A stretch of DNA of 20,440 nt from CAJBVG01 sp044337515. GTDB lineage: Bacteria > Bacteroidota > Bacteroidia > Sphingobacteriales > Sphingobacteriaceae. Made by a program: the position numbers and the translations under genes. The stretch's first letter is position 1. Each line of letters starts with the position of its first letter. Below the pieces are notes generated by a model, which was not told the DNA's origin, did not search any database, and was given only the letters and a program-made list of their open reading frames with translations. Below, in pieces: positions 1-8,398 of this stretch. The stretch is taken from NCBI GenBank assembly GCA_044337515.1, contig JBIINK010000039.1:1-20440 (forward strand). The letters run 5' to 3'.

Positions 1-1
1 T

Positions 2-481
2 TACGAATATATCTTTGAAATGGATGCCGACTTTTCTCACAATCCAGATGATTTAGTTCGTTTACGCCAAGCTTGTATAAATGGTGCAGAACTTGCCATT
101 GGTTCAAGATACATAACTGGTGTTAATGTAGTGAACTGGCCGATGAGTAGAGTAATTTTATCTTTCTTCGCCTCTAAATACGTACAGTTTATTACCGGTA
201 TGCCAGTGAACGATGCTACCGCAGGATTTAAATGCTACAAACGAATTGTACTCGAAACTATAAAATTAAACAAAGTGAAGTTTGTTGGTTATGCCTTTCA
301 AATTGAAATGAAATTCACCACTTGGAAATTTGGCTTTAACATTCTCGAAGTACCTATTATTTTCACCGACCGTAGTGAAGGTACAAGTAAGATGTCTAAA
401 GGAATAATTAGAGAAGCCGTTTTTGGAGTTCTTCAAATGAAATTCAATAGCTTCTTTATAAAATATAAACGCAAGAATTAA
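2..481 (+). CDS. Polyprenol monophosphomannose synthase (DPM1-like, GT2 family), 5' end missing
   Basis: The reading frame is already open at base 2 and runs 159 codons to TAA at 479-481, so the N-terminal part (roughly 80-90 residues by comparison with the family) lies outside the window. The visible part starts YEYIFEMDADFSHNPDD, the metal- and nucleotide-sugar-binding DxD region of DPM1-like GT-A glycosyltransferases (visible residues 8-10). It continues with the GSRYITG, NW/SR, AGFKCYKR and GYAFQIEMKF segments and the C-terminal RSEGTSKMS signature. Family members transfer mannose or a related sugar from a GDP-sugar to a polyprenyl phosphate at the cytoplasmic face of the membrane. No C-terminal membrane helices are present, so this is the short soluble form. 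The ATG at base 20 is internal (the Met before DAD) and not a plausible start. ruvB follows after 16 bases. The family call is firm; the exact donor and acceptor are inferred. Confidence 0.9.
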   Translation, partial: YEYIFEMDADFSHNPDDLVRLRQACINGAELAIGSRYITGVNVVNWPMSRVILSFFASKYVQFITGMPVNDATAGFKCYKRIVLETIKLNKVKFVGYAFQIEMKFTTWKFGFNILEVPIIFTDRSEGTSKMSKGIIREAVFGVLQMKFNSFFIKYKRKN

Positions 482-497
482 TTCCGTATTTTTAGAA

Positions 498-1526
498 ATG
501 AATCCAATTCTCGATCCGAATGCCGATAATTTAGATAATTCTGAAAAGGATATTGAAAAGGTATTACGCCCTTCTGCCTTTGATGATTTTACAGGGCAAC
601 ATAAGATCGTAGAAAACATAAAGATATTTGTAGAGGCTGCTAAACGTAGAAAAGAAGCACTCGACCATGTTCTCCTACACGGCCCTCCTGGCTTAGGCAA
701 AACAACCTTATCTTATATCATAGCCAACGAACTTGGTGTAAGTATTAAAGTTACTTCTGGACCTGTTTTAGATAAACCTGGCGACTTAGCTGGACTATTA
801 ACAAACCTTGAAGAAGGTGATATATTATTTATCGATGAAATTCATCGTTTAAGCCCTGTGGTTGAAGAGTATTTATATTCTGCAATGGAGGATTATAAAA
901 TAGATATCATGCTAGATTCGGGACCTAATGCGCGTTCAGTACAAATTAGCTTGAACCCTTTCACTTTAATAGGCGCAACAACTCGTTCCGGATTATTAAC
1001 CTCCCCTTTACGAGCTCGATTTGGAATTAATGCTCGTTTAGAATATTACGATTCAAAATTACTTACTGATATTGTACTCCGTTCTTCAGATATTTTAAAA
1101 ACTCCAATCACCGAAGAAGGTGCTTATGAAATTGCTCGTCGAAGTAGAGGTACACCTCGTATTGCTAACGCATTGCTTCGTAGAACGCGTGACTTTGCGC
1201 AAATAAAAGGGAATGGAGAAATTGATACAAACATCGCCAACTATTCACTCAACGCCTTAAATGTTGATGAACACGGTTTAGATGAAATGGATAATAAAAT
1301 CCTACTCACCATTATTGAAAAATTTAAAGGCGGACCTGTAGGATTAAAAACTATTGCTACAGCTGTTGGTGAAGATGAAGGAACCATCGAAGAAGTATAT
1401 GAACCTTTCTTAATTCAAGAAGGATTTATGATGCGCACTCCTCGTGGACGAGAAGCCACAGAACTTGCGTACAAACATCTTCGCAGTAAAATTGGCGACA
1501 TCAAAAAAAACAATACTCTCTTTTAA
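498..1526 (+). CDS. ruvB: Holliday junction branch migration ATPase RuvB
   Basis: RuvB is the AAA+ hexameric motor that, loaded by RuvA, drives branch migration of Holliday junctions in recombinational repair, in the cytoplasm. The 342-residue length is normal for the family. Visible motifs: the LRPSAFDDFTGQ entry segment (23-34), Walker A GPPGLGKT (62-69), Walker B LFIDEIH (110-116), sensor 1 GATTR (159-163), arginine-finger region LRARFG (171-176), sensor 2 RGTPRIAN (217-224), and the C-terminal winged helix with GGPVGLKTIA (278-287), EEVYEPFLIQEGF and the DNA-contacting TPRGREAT (314-321). The ATG at 498 fits the usual bacteroidotal N-terminus, which begins with a short acidic, Asn-rich stretch. 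No Shine-Dalgarno precedes it, as is common in this phylum. It lies 16 bases after the glycosyltransferase and 12 bases before queG, suggesting co-transcription. Confidence 0.98.
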   Translation: MNPILDPNADNLDNSEKDIEKVLRPSAFDDFTGQHKIVENIKIFVEAAKRRKEALDHVLLHGPPGLGKTTLSYIIANELGVSIKVTSGPVLDKPGDLAGLLTNLEEGDILFIDEIHRLSPVVEEYLYSAMEDYKIDIMLDSGPNARSVQISLNPFTLIGATTRSGLLTSPLRARFGINARLEYYDSKLLTDIVLRSSDILKTPITEEGAYEIARRSRGTPRIANALLRRTRDFAQIKGNGEIDTNIANYSLNALNVDEHGLDEMDNKILLTIIEKFKGGPVGLKTIATAVGEDEGTIEEVYEPFLIQEGFMMRTPRGREATELAYKHLRSKIGDIKKNNTLF

Positions 1527-1538
1527 ACTTCATCCCTA

Positions 1539-2468
1539 ATGAATCCCGAAGCGATATCTACTTTCATTAAACAGGAAGCAAAAGCGCTTGGGTTTTTAAA
1601 TTGTGGAATTGCGAAAGCTCGTTACCTCGAAGAAGAAGCGCCTCGTTTAGAGCAATGGCTCAAAGATGGTAAACACGGTAAAATGTCGTACATGGAAAAC
1701 CATTTCGACAAACGCCTTGACCCACGCAAATTAGTTGATGATACAAAAAGTATTATTAGTTTAAGTTTAAATTATTTCCCCGAAAAAGAAATTTCATCTT
1801 CCTCCTATTTAGTTTCTAAGTATGCCTATGGTGACGATTATCATGAGGTAATAAAACGCAAGTTGAAACTTCTGATGAATGCCATTCGCGAAAAAGTGGG
1901 CGATGTAAACGGTAGAGCATTTGTAGATTCGGCACCAGTGATGGATAAAGTCTGGGCAAAAGAAAGTGGATTAGGTTGGATTGGCAAACACACGAATCTA
2001 CTCAGCAAAAAACAAGGTTCGTTTTTTTTCTTAGCCGAACTGTTAATTGATATTGAATGTGCATACGATGCACCCATGCAAACAGATCATTGCGGTACGT
2101 GTACACAATGTATAGATGCTTGCCCAACACAAGCTATCGTTGCTCCCTATATACTCGATGCTAGTAAATGCATTTCCTATTTAACTATCGAGCTAAAAGA
2201 TGAATTCCCAAAAGAACTACAACACTCCTATTCCGATTGGATTTTTGGTTGTGATGTTTGTCAGGATGTTTGTCCTTGGAATAGATTTTCCATTACAACT
2301 AATGAAATTGATTTCAAACCAAAATCTGAATGGTTCGCCTACACGAAATCCGACTGGGACAATTTAACACAAGAAAGTTTTGAAATTTTATTTAAACATT
2401 CGCCTATTAAAAGGACGAAGTTTGAAGGATTGAAGAGAAATATAAAGTGGGTAATGGGTAGTGAGTAA
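1539..2468 (+). CDS. queG: Epoxyqueuosine reductase QueG
   Basis: QueG performs the last step of queuosine synthesis, the cobalamin- and Fe-S-dependent reduction of epoxyqueuosine to queuosine in the wobble position of tRNAs with GUN anticodons. The 309-residue protein shows the family's N-terminal KMSYMENHFDKRLDPRKL block (48-65), the FVDSAPVMDK segment (128-137, containing the conserved acidic residue near cobalamin), GLGWIGKHTNLL (144-155), and the two-cluster ferredoxin region: C185, C188, C191, C195, then C211 and C238, C241, C245 (CDVCQDVCPWN). It ends in the usual GLKRNIKW. The final codons V305-M-G-S-E309 and the TAA lie inside the heptamer palindrome at 2451-2528, so the extreme C-terminus appears to be supplied by that element. 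The ATG at 1539, 12 bases after ruvB, gives the full family N-terminus. Confidence 0.97.
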   Translation: MNPEAISTFIKQEAKALGFLNCGIAKARYLEEEAPRLEQWLKDGKHGKMSYMENHFDKRLDPRKLVDDTKSIISLSLNYFPEKEISSSSYLVSKYAYGDDYHEVIKRKLKLLMNAIREKVGDVNGRAFVDSAPVMDKVWAKESGLGWIGKHTNLLSKKQGSFFFLAELLIDIECAYDAPMQTDHCGTCTQCIDACPTQAIVAPYILDASKCISYLTIELKDEFPKELQHSYSDWIFGCDVCQDVCPWNRFSITTNEIDFKPKSEWFAYTKSDWDNLTQESFEILFKHSPIKRTKFEGLKRNIKWVMGSE

Positions 2469-2528
2469 TGGGTAGTGAGTTTGAGTTAAATTAATTACTC
2501 ATTACTCACTACCCAATACACATTACTT
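2451..2528. repeat. Palindromic heptamer array at a convergent gene junction; possible bidirectional terminator
   Basis: The left arm, 2451-2478, is four 7-base units (GTAATGG, GTAGTGA, GTAATGG, GTAGTGA), that is, a perfect 14-base tandem duplication. After a 15-base spacer comes the right arm, 2494-2528, with five units (ATTACTC, ATTACTC, ACTACCC, AATACAC, ATTACTT), the reverse complement of the same theme. Bases 2455-2474 pair with 2496-2515 at 19 of 20 positions; the one exception would be a G-U pair in RNA, and the loop is 21 bases. The array covers the last five codons and stop of queG and the last codon and stop of the opposing - strand gene. No run of T follows the stem in either direction, so Rho-independent termination is possible but not shown. 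It could also be one copy of a dispersed intergenic repeat family, which this window cannot test. Confidence 0.85.
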
Positions 2529-5500
2529 ACTTATAACAATCTTATCCGTATAATACTGCTCATTATAATAAACTTTAGAGTAGTAAATACCTGGAGGCAA
2601 TGTAGCCACATCAACAGACAAGTGATTTATACCTTGCGGCATTTGGTCATAATCTACTGACTTCAACACATGACCTAATACATCAATCAATTCAATTTTC
2701 ATAGTCGCATTTTCTTGAACATTCACATCATAATTTAATGTTGATGATGTAGGGTTCGGCCAAGGTTTTGTTAACATCACATCTTTAATGCTTATTTCTA
2801 TTCCTTGGAAACATCCTGAGAATGGCTTAATATACATGTACATTGTATCATTCAACTGGTTGATATCATCTGTTAAATCGGAGATATATACATCTAAGAA
2901 ACGATCATACAATGGGTCACATTCAATAGAATCCTCGAATGAATATGCATACGTGCTTAAAGGCATAATACTATCACTACCGAATGATTGAGTATGAGGA
3001 AGATTAACCGTTGTACCACCTCTTACTTTGAAATTCAAATTGAAATCTTTGATTGGAATAGTTCCAGTGTTTTTAATTAATATGGTAATCTTTGTTTTAC
3101 CTCTTACTGAACTATTCGCTGGACTAACAAATGCATTTACTTCCCCATCGACAATACTTGAAATAGACGATTTGAAAATAACCTCTTTTGAATTATTGGT
3201 AGTATCAATATCATCTGGCAAATAAGCTTCAACACGTAAATTATAAAAACCTGTTGCCGTTGGTTCAATTTGTGTTGTAAAGTTATAGGTTAATAAATCG
3301 GCTGGTAATAAAGGTTTGTAAGGTTCCTCCACAGGAATTACTTCATTGGCTACTTCAACATCATCTACATAAAACTTCACATTTAATCCTGAAATTTTAC
3401 TTAATCCTTTATTACGTACGGTAATGGTTACAGGTACTAAATCTGGATAAACTTCCGGACTAGGTTGTGGGTTATCAATACTAACTACCTCAATATCTCC
3501 ACGAACTAAAAACTCATCAGCACCAATATCTGGGAACTCTGGGTTTCTTACTTCACCATCCATATCAGTTAATACTTCTGGAATTACAACCGCTCCACCA
3601 TCTAAGAAAGTATTGGTTAAATGCAAGTTTGTTGATGTGAAATAATCTGGATCAATAGCAACCGTTTTTTCGTCAGTCAATGTAACATCTCTATATTCTT
3701 CAAAAGATGAATAATCTAATGAGTTCACTCTTGCAAACAAAACACCTTTTGTATAGAAATTATTATTATCTGATGAATCAATACTTGCAAAGTTGGTAAT
3801 GTTGAAACAGAATCCAATGCTTGGGTTAGCAAGTGTGTTGTTCAATATTCTAATTCCTCTCGAATCATTATCAATTTTTAATGCTGCACCAAATACAGAA
3901 TTACCATCATAATTAACCGAATTATAGTACATATTTAATGGGAAAACTTTAGTTAATGTAATACCAGCTCCTTCAGCACCTAGTTTGAAATTACCACCAA
4001 TAGTATTATTGGCCATCAATATTCCAGTAATACCAATAAAGTCATTTATACTTACTCCAATTGTAGCAGCATTATAAATAACGTTACTTAGAATTCTTGT
4101 ATCTGTTCTGTTAATTGCAATGCCCACACCTGTAGAAGAACTCTGTTCTTTACGCATGATGATTTTATTTCTACTAATACTTGCCACATCCGCATTCGCA
4201 GTACTTACACCAAACGAAGCAGCACTATCAATAACATTTCCATCAATCACTAAACCTTCATCTCTTACATATTGACTAGCACCTTTAATAGCTATACCTA
4301 CGTTACCTCCAGAAATATAATTGTTTTTAATAGTAATACCATTTCCACCTTTACCACCCAAAGCGATGTTCGCTGAATCTGATGTTGTTATTACGTATAA
4401 GTTCGGCGACGAACTTGTGCCACTCATTATTAATCTACAATTCGAAATGCTAACATTGCGAGCATCTGAAGTAATTTGAACAGCTGCTGAACCAATTACC
4501 GAGTTACTCATATTACGAAGTGTTAAATATTTAAGTACAATGTTTTTTGACCTATTTAATCTAACCACGTTTCTATTTGTGTTACCCGAAGTTCCATTAC
4601 TACTTATAATTACAGAAGAAGAATCATTATTTTCTGCTTTAAACGTAATAGTGTTTATAGATGATGTATTCTTAGGATTGTTAATAGTAAAACGTTCGCT
4701 GTAAGAACCTGGTCTAATATTAAACACAACAGGGCCCGTAACTCCACAACTTATTGCGCTTACTGCAGAAGCAATATCAGAGTAATTAGGACTAGTACCG
4801 CCAACAGTATACGTACCTTCTTTTAAACCAGTACAAATAATATTAATAGCAGTATCGTTTTTAGTAACAGGGTCGCCAATAATACGATCGCTAGGTAAAA
4901 TGCGAACATGGAAATTATATGTATTATTAATTGTTGCATTAAATTTAGTTGCAAAAGTAAATACGTCAGATGCATATGGTTGCGCTAACGAATTACCAGA
5001 ACCAACAGTATAGGTTTCTCCACCTGCAGGTAACCATGAAATACCATCTGAAGAGAATTGTAATTTCACTGTTGAACCATTTAATGAAGTACTACCTAAA
5101 TTCATCAATTTTACTTTGATGGTATTTGGATCGGTACTAAACACTAAAGGTTGAATGTCCATTACTGCTAAGTCTTTTGCATTTACAATAAACTCATCAG
5201 CACCAATATCTGGTCCAAGTGGATTTCTAGCTTGCCCATCATAATCACCTAAAATATTTTCAAAGTATAAACCCTTACCTTCTAATCCTAAAACCGAAGT
5301 ATGTAAATCGCTCTTCGAAACAAAAAGTGGATTTATTTCCAAACTGTTAATCTCGAATCCTTGCATCGAGTTTTTAAGAGTAGTCATGTCTGCACGATCT
5401 GCATTCCAAAACGCAAATAAATTTGTACTCGGATTTCCATCAGTATAATAAATATTATTATTAGATGCACGTATCGATGTTGGACTACTTACATAAAATG

Positions 5501-8330
5501 CATAACCATTTCCTGAGTTGTAAAAAATATTATTATACAAGGTTATGTTTGAACCTGAGGCTATGAAAAATGCTGCTGAGTTATTTGGAGTTGAAGTAGA
5601 ATTTTGATCATAATAAACTGAGTTATGATACATGTTTAATTTATTCACCTCATTTAAAAATACCCCTACACCGTTTAGTGTAGATTTATATCCACCACCA
5701 AACATATTATTGGCCATTGTAATGCCAGTAACACCCTCTACGGTAGTTAAGTTAATACCTCTTAAACTTGCACCATAAGTTTTATTGCCACTAATAATGG
5801 TATTGTATTTTGAAAAACTAATTCTTATGGCTTCACTTTGCGCATTTGATGCTGATAACATCGTGATTTTATTCTTGCTAAATTCTCCAACATTCATAAA
5901 AGTAGAATAGAAGCCGAACAAATAACTAGAGTCAATCGTATTGTTAATTGCTCCGTTGTTTACTGAACGAATACTTGTATTTCTACCAAAGAATTGGATT
6001 CCTACTGTACCATTCTTTAATGTACAGTTTTTGATGTACACATTGTTGATAACGCCACCACTATCTATCTTCGCTTTTTGTGATAATACAACAGGGTATT
6101 TATTTTGAGTTGAAGCTGTTGAAACAGGAACAGTTACTACACTACTATCTAAGGTTACATAATCAGAACCTTCTGTAACGTGAAAACCTGAAGCAAATGT
6201 AGAAGTTGATGTATTGTTTAATGTGAAGTTTTTAAACGTTATATAATCAGCACCAGCAACTTGAATAACATAGTGATTCGTTGTCGTTTGTGCTGCTGTA
6301 ATATTTTGAATAATTACATCAGATGCATTTCCTGTATTAGAACGGAAAGTTAATGTATTTACTTCACTTACTCCTTTAACTACTGGAACAGAGAAGTTAG
6401 GGTACGTTCCTGGGTAAACATTAAATGTTGTTGGCCCACCTACTCCGCAATCAAATGCTGCTAAAGCTGCCGCGAATGATGGATAGTTCTTTGGATTAAC
6501 TGGTCCCCCAATAGTATATGTTCCATTTAAACCCACACATATTGATAAACGAATTGAATCGTTTTCTTGCCATGTATCATTTGGAACTGGTGGTGTTACT
6601 CTTATGGTTAAATCATATGTACCAGGACTAGGAATTACCCAAGGAGCTGATAATATGAATGTTTGCTTAGAATATGATTTACTTAAGGTTTGTAATGTAA
6701 ACTCCTCTGGTGTTGTAAATTCACCATTGTTAATTCTGTAACTTAAAAGGATTTTATTATTATTTAATGATAACAAACCATCATTCTTAATAACAACAGG
6801 CAAAATATTACTACCCTCTCTTGGTACAAAGTTTTTCTCTAAACCAAATACTTCTAAATCCACCGCACTACGTATCACTTCATCCGCACCAATATCTGGC
6901 ATTTCAGGGTCACGTGGTTGATTTTCGAAATCTGAAATAATAAAAGGTAAAATAAATGCTTTACGAATTAATTTTCTGCTGTCAATTCTTAAATTATAAG
7001 CTGATGTGAAATCTGGATTTACACTTAAAGAATTTTGGTTTTTTGCTGTACTGCTTTTAATGGTAACTAATGAAGATCTTGAAGTTCCACCTATAATAGC
7101 CAATGAAGTCGCTGTCGCATTAAAATAATCATTAAAGTTCATCGTATCCACACTTGATGTTGCACGTAATATAAAACTTGTAGCACCACCCGTTGAATAG
7201 AAAATATTGTTCTTCACTTTCATTTTGGTTGCAGGCAATGTAGGTGAATTTTCAATTGCCATACATGCGTTATCCTGATTGAATGGAGCTGTATAACGTA
7301 TAGAGTTATGATAAAAATGAATATTAGAACTATTCTCCACATGTATACCTCTTGAATATGCAGGTTTTGCATTACCCATAATCATGTTATTATAAACATA
7401 GGCTGCAGCTCCACCATTTACACTGTATAAGAAGATACCAAACGTTCCAAAGTCCTTAATTACGTTACTATGAAAACTAAAGTTACCTGCTGCATTTTGA
7501 ACTCGAATTCCAAATTGTGCTCCTATTGGATCAGGGCGACAATTAATAGTGTTCGATGCAATTAATGGTATATTGTGATATTTAATATCGATACCACTTA
7601 AGCATTTGTAAAATTTATTTCCTGAAATTTTATATCCTTTAGAAGGAATCGTACTACTCTTACCTGTTAATTTAATAGCAAATGCTCCTCCATAAAAAGT
7701 ATTATTGGTAATGGTATTATAATTTGCACAGTTATCGCCAATAGTAGTATTGTTAATATCTGATGCTACTATACCTATCGTATTCCCATTGAAAATAGTG
7801 AATACTGAATCTACTTTAATGACACAACGATTTATCGTATTAAATTCAGCAGATTTTCTAGTATCACGATTATAAGTAAAATGAATAACCGAAGCAAACT
7901 GATTTGATGCAGTAATTACTCTGCTATTTTCAATTGTTAAATCTTGTAGAGTATAAAATGAACATCCTTCAAATCGAATAACTTGGTTATTGTAAAGAGT
8001 ATTATCTCCAGGATCTACAATTTGCACATCGCTAGCTTTACCTGTTTCTGATTTAAATACAACGAAATTTTTCGCAGACGCACCTACATATGGTTTGAAG
8101 ACTAAATTCTCTGGGTATGTTCCCGGACGAATATTAAAAGTAACACGACCAATAACTTCAGAATTTTGAGCTAATAAATCAGTCAAAGCTTTTTGAATAG
8201 TTTGATAATTGGCATTACTTCCACCAATTGTATAAATACCACTAAACAATTTTTTTGTTTGAGCACTTGCACTAATAGCAGAAATGCTAATCAAAAAAGC
8301 AATTGCAATACTGTAAAACTTCTTATTCAT
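2523..8330 (-). CDS. Secreted three-module beta-helix/CARDB-like protein with T9SS type A sorting domain
   Basis: 1935 residues. A Sec signal peptide (1-23, ending ASA before Q24) leads into three tandem modules. Each starts with a G(T/I)YT(I/V)GG header (residues 31, 603, 1172), then VFNIRPGTYPEN-type and Asn-rich right-handed beta-helix repeats (NNTF, NNMI, YHNSV, YNNIF), closes with a PDIGADE box (478, 1040, 1600), and continues into a CARDB-like beta-sandwich (about 489-598, 1052-1166, 1611-1717). A further CARDB-like domain with C1804 and C1840 spans about 1725-1838. Residues about 1855-1935 form a type A sorting domain (WPNP, LIDVLGHVLK, LPPGIYYSKV, KIVISK). Such proteins are exported by Sec then T9SS and released or surface-anchored after the domain is cleaved. 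No catalytic residues of polysaccharide lyases could be identified, so enzymatic activity is unproven; adhesion or glycan binding is a guess. Last gene of the - strand run, and a paralogue of its upstream neighbour. Confidence 0.92.
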   Translation of the reverse strand: MNKKFYSIAIAFLISISAISASAQTKKLFSGIYTIGGSNANYQTIQKALTDLLAQNSEVIGRVTFNIRPGTYPENLVFKPYVGASAKNFVVFKSETGKASDVQIVDPGDNTLYNNQVIRFEGCSFYTLQDLTIENSRVITASNQFASVIHFTYNRDTRKSAEFNTINRCVIKVDSVFTIFNGNTIGIVASDINNTTIGDNCANYNTITNNTFYGGAFAIKLTGKSSTIPSKGYKISGNKFYKCLSGIDIKYHNIPLIASNTINCRPDPIGAQFGIRVQNAAGNFSFHSNVIKDFGTFGIFLYSVNGGAAAYVYNNMIMGNAKPAYSRGIHVENSSNIHFYHNSIRYTAPFNQDNACMAIENSPTLPATKMKVKNNIFYSTGGATSFILRATSSVDTMNFNDYFNATATSLAIIGGTSRSSLVTIKSSTAKNQNSLSVNPDFTSAYNLRIDSRKLIRKAFILPFIISDFENQPRDPEMPDIGADEVIRSAVDLEVFGLEKNFVPREGSNILPVVIKNDGLLSLNNNKILLSYRINNGEFTTPEEFTLQTLSKSYSKQTFILSAPWVIPSPGTYDLTIRVTPPVPNDTWQENDSIRLSICVGLNGTYTIGGPVNPKNYPSFAAALAAFDCGVGGPTTFNVYPGTYPNFSVPVVKGVSEVNTLTFRSNTGNASDVIIQNITAAQTTTNHYVIQVAGADYITFKNFTLNNTSTSTFASGFHVTEGSDYVTLDSSVVTVPVSTASTQNKYPVVLSQKAKIDSGGVINNVYIKNCTLKNGTVGIQFFGRNTSIRSVNNGAINNTIDSSYLFGFYSTFMNVGEFSKNKITMLSASNAQSEAIRISFSKYNTIISGNKTYGASLRGINLTTVEGVTGITMANNMFGGGYKSTLNGVGVFLNEVNKLNMYHNSVYYDQNSTSTPNNSAAFFIASGSNITLYNNIFYNSGNGYAFYVSSPTSIRASNNNIYYTDGNPSTNLFAFWNADRADMTTLKNSMQGFEINSLEINPLFVSKSDLHTSVLGLEGKGLYFENILGDYDGQARNPLGPDIGADEFIVNAKDLAVMDIQPLVFSTDPNTIKVKLMNLGSTSLNGSTVKLQFSSDGISWLPAGGETYTVGSGNSLAQPYASDVFTFATKFNATINNTYNFHVRILPSDRIIGDPVTKNDTAINIICTGLKEGTYTVGGTSPNYSDIASAVSAISCGVTGPVVFNIRPGSYSERFTINNPKNTSSINTITFKAENNDSSSVIISSNGTSGNTNRNVVRLNRSKNIVLKYLTLRNMSNSVIGSAAVQITSDARNVSISNCRLIMSGTSSSPNLYVITTSDSANIALGGKGGNGITIKNNYISGGNVGIAIKGASQYVRDEGLVIDGNVIDSAASFGVSTANADVASISRNKIIMRKEQSSSTGVGIAINRTDTRILSNVIYNAATIGVSINDFIGITGILMANNTIGGNFKLGAEGAGITLTKVFPLNMYYNSVNYDGNSVFGAALKIDNDSRGIRILNNTLANPSIGFCFNITNFASIDSSDNNNFYTKGVLFARVNSLDYSSFEEYRDVTLTDEKTVAIDPDYFTSTNLHLTNTFLDGGAVVIPEVLTDMDGEVRNPEFPDIGADEFLVRGDIEVVSIDNPQPSPEVYPDLVPVTITVRNKGLSKISGLNVKFYVDDVEVANEVIPVEEPYKPLLPADLLTYNFTTQIEPTATGFYNLRVEAYLPDDIDTTNNSKEVIFKSSISSIVDGEVNAFVSPANSSVRGKTKITILIKNTGTIPIKDFNLNFKVRGGTTVNLPHTQSFGSDSIMPLSTYAYSFEDSIECDPLYDRFLDVYISDLTDDINQLNDTMYMYIKPFSGCFQGIEISIKDVMLTKPWPNPTSSTLNYDVNVQENATMKIELIDVLGHVLKSVDYDQMPQGINHLSVDVATLPPGIYYSKVYYNEQYYTDKIVISK
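3180..8240 (-). repeat. Three coding modules of about 1.7 kb in the 1935-residue protein
   Basis: Headers on the - strand begin at 8240, 6524 and 4817, giving periods of 1716 and 1707 bases (572 and 569 residues). Each unit is header, beta-helix, PDIGADE box and CARDB-like domain. Similarity is mostly at protein level. The longest identical DNA noticed is the 24 bases around the box at 3510-3533 and 5190-5213. This suggests old internal duplications rather than a recent or slipping tandem array. Confidence 0.8.
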
Positions 8331-8347
8331 TCTTATTTTTTTTTAAA

Positions 8348-8367
8348 AGGGGTTCTTTCAAACCCCT
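8348..8367. terminator. Hairpin between the two giant genes; possible terminator or attenuator
   Basis: In the 68-base gap, AGGGGTT (8348-8354) pairs with AACCCCT (8361-8367) around a six-base loop, a GC-rich stem in otherwise very AT-rich DNA. On the - strand the stem is followed by TTTT and then a run of A leading to the downstream ATG; on the + strand it is followed by GTG and six T. For - strand transcription the T run is short, so it may only partly stop transcripts coming from the 2752-residue gene, reducing expression of the last gene. It could instead protect the 3' end of the upstream message. Confidence 0.5.
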
Positions 8368-8398
8368 GTGTTTTTTAAAATTTAATACCAAAAATTAA

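Noticed and set aside
266..700. Antisense open frame across the glycosyltransferase and ruvB
   Set aside because: It overlaps two confidently identified genes, shows no recognisable domain and crosses their boundary. It is a by-product of codon use in the real genes.
1841..2077. Antisense open frame inside queG
   Set aside because: It lies entirely within conserved QueG sequence and has no family resemblance. The same holds for the short open frames opposite the giant genes, for example 2788-2991, 10383-10628 and 19338-19766.
2451..2528. CRISPR array or insertion-sequence terminal repeats
   Set aside because: Units are 7 bases long with no spacers of constant length, and there is no cas gene, transposase or clear target-site duplication nearby.
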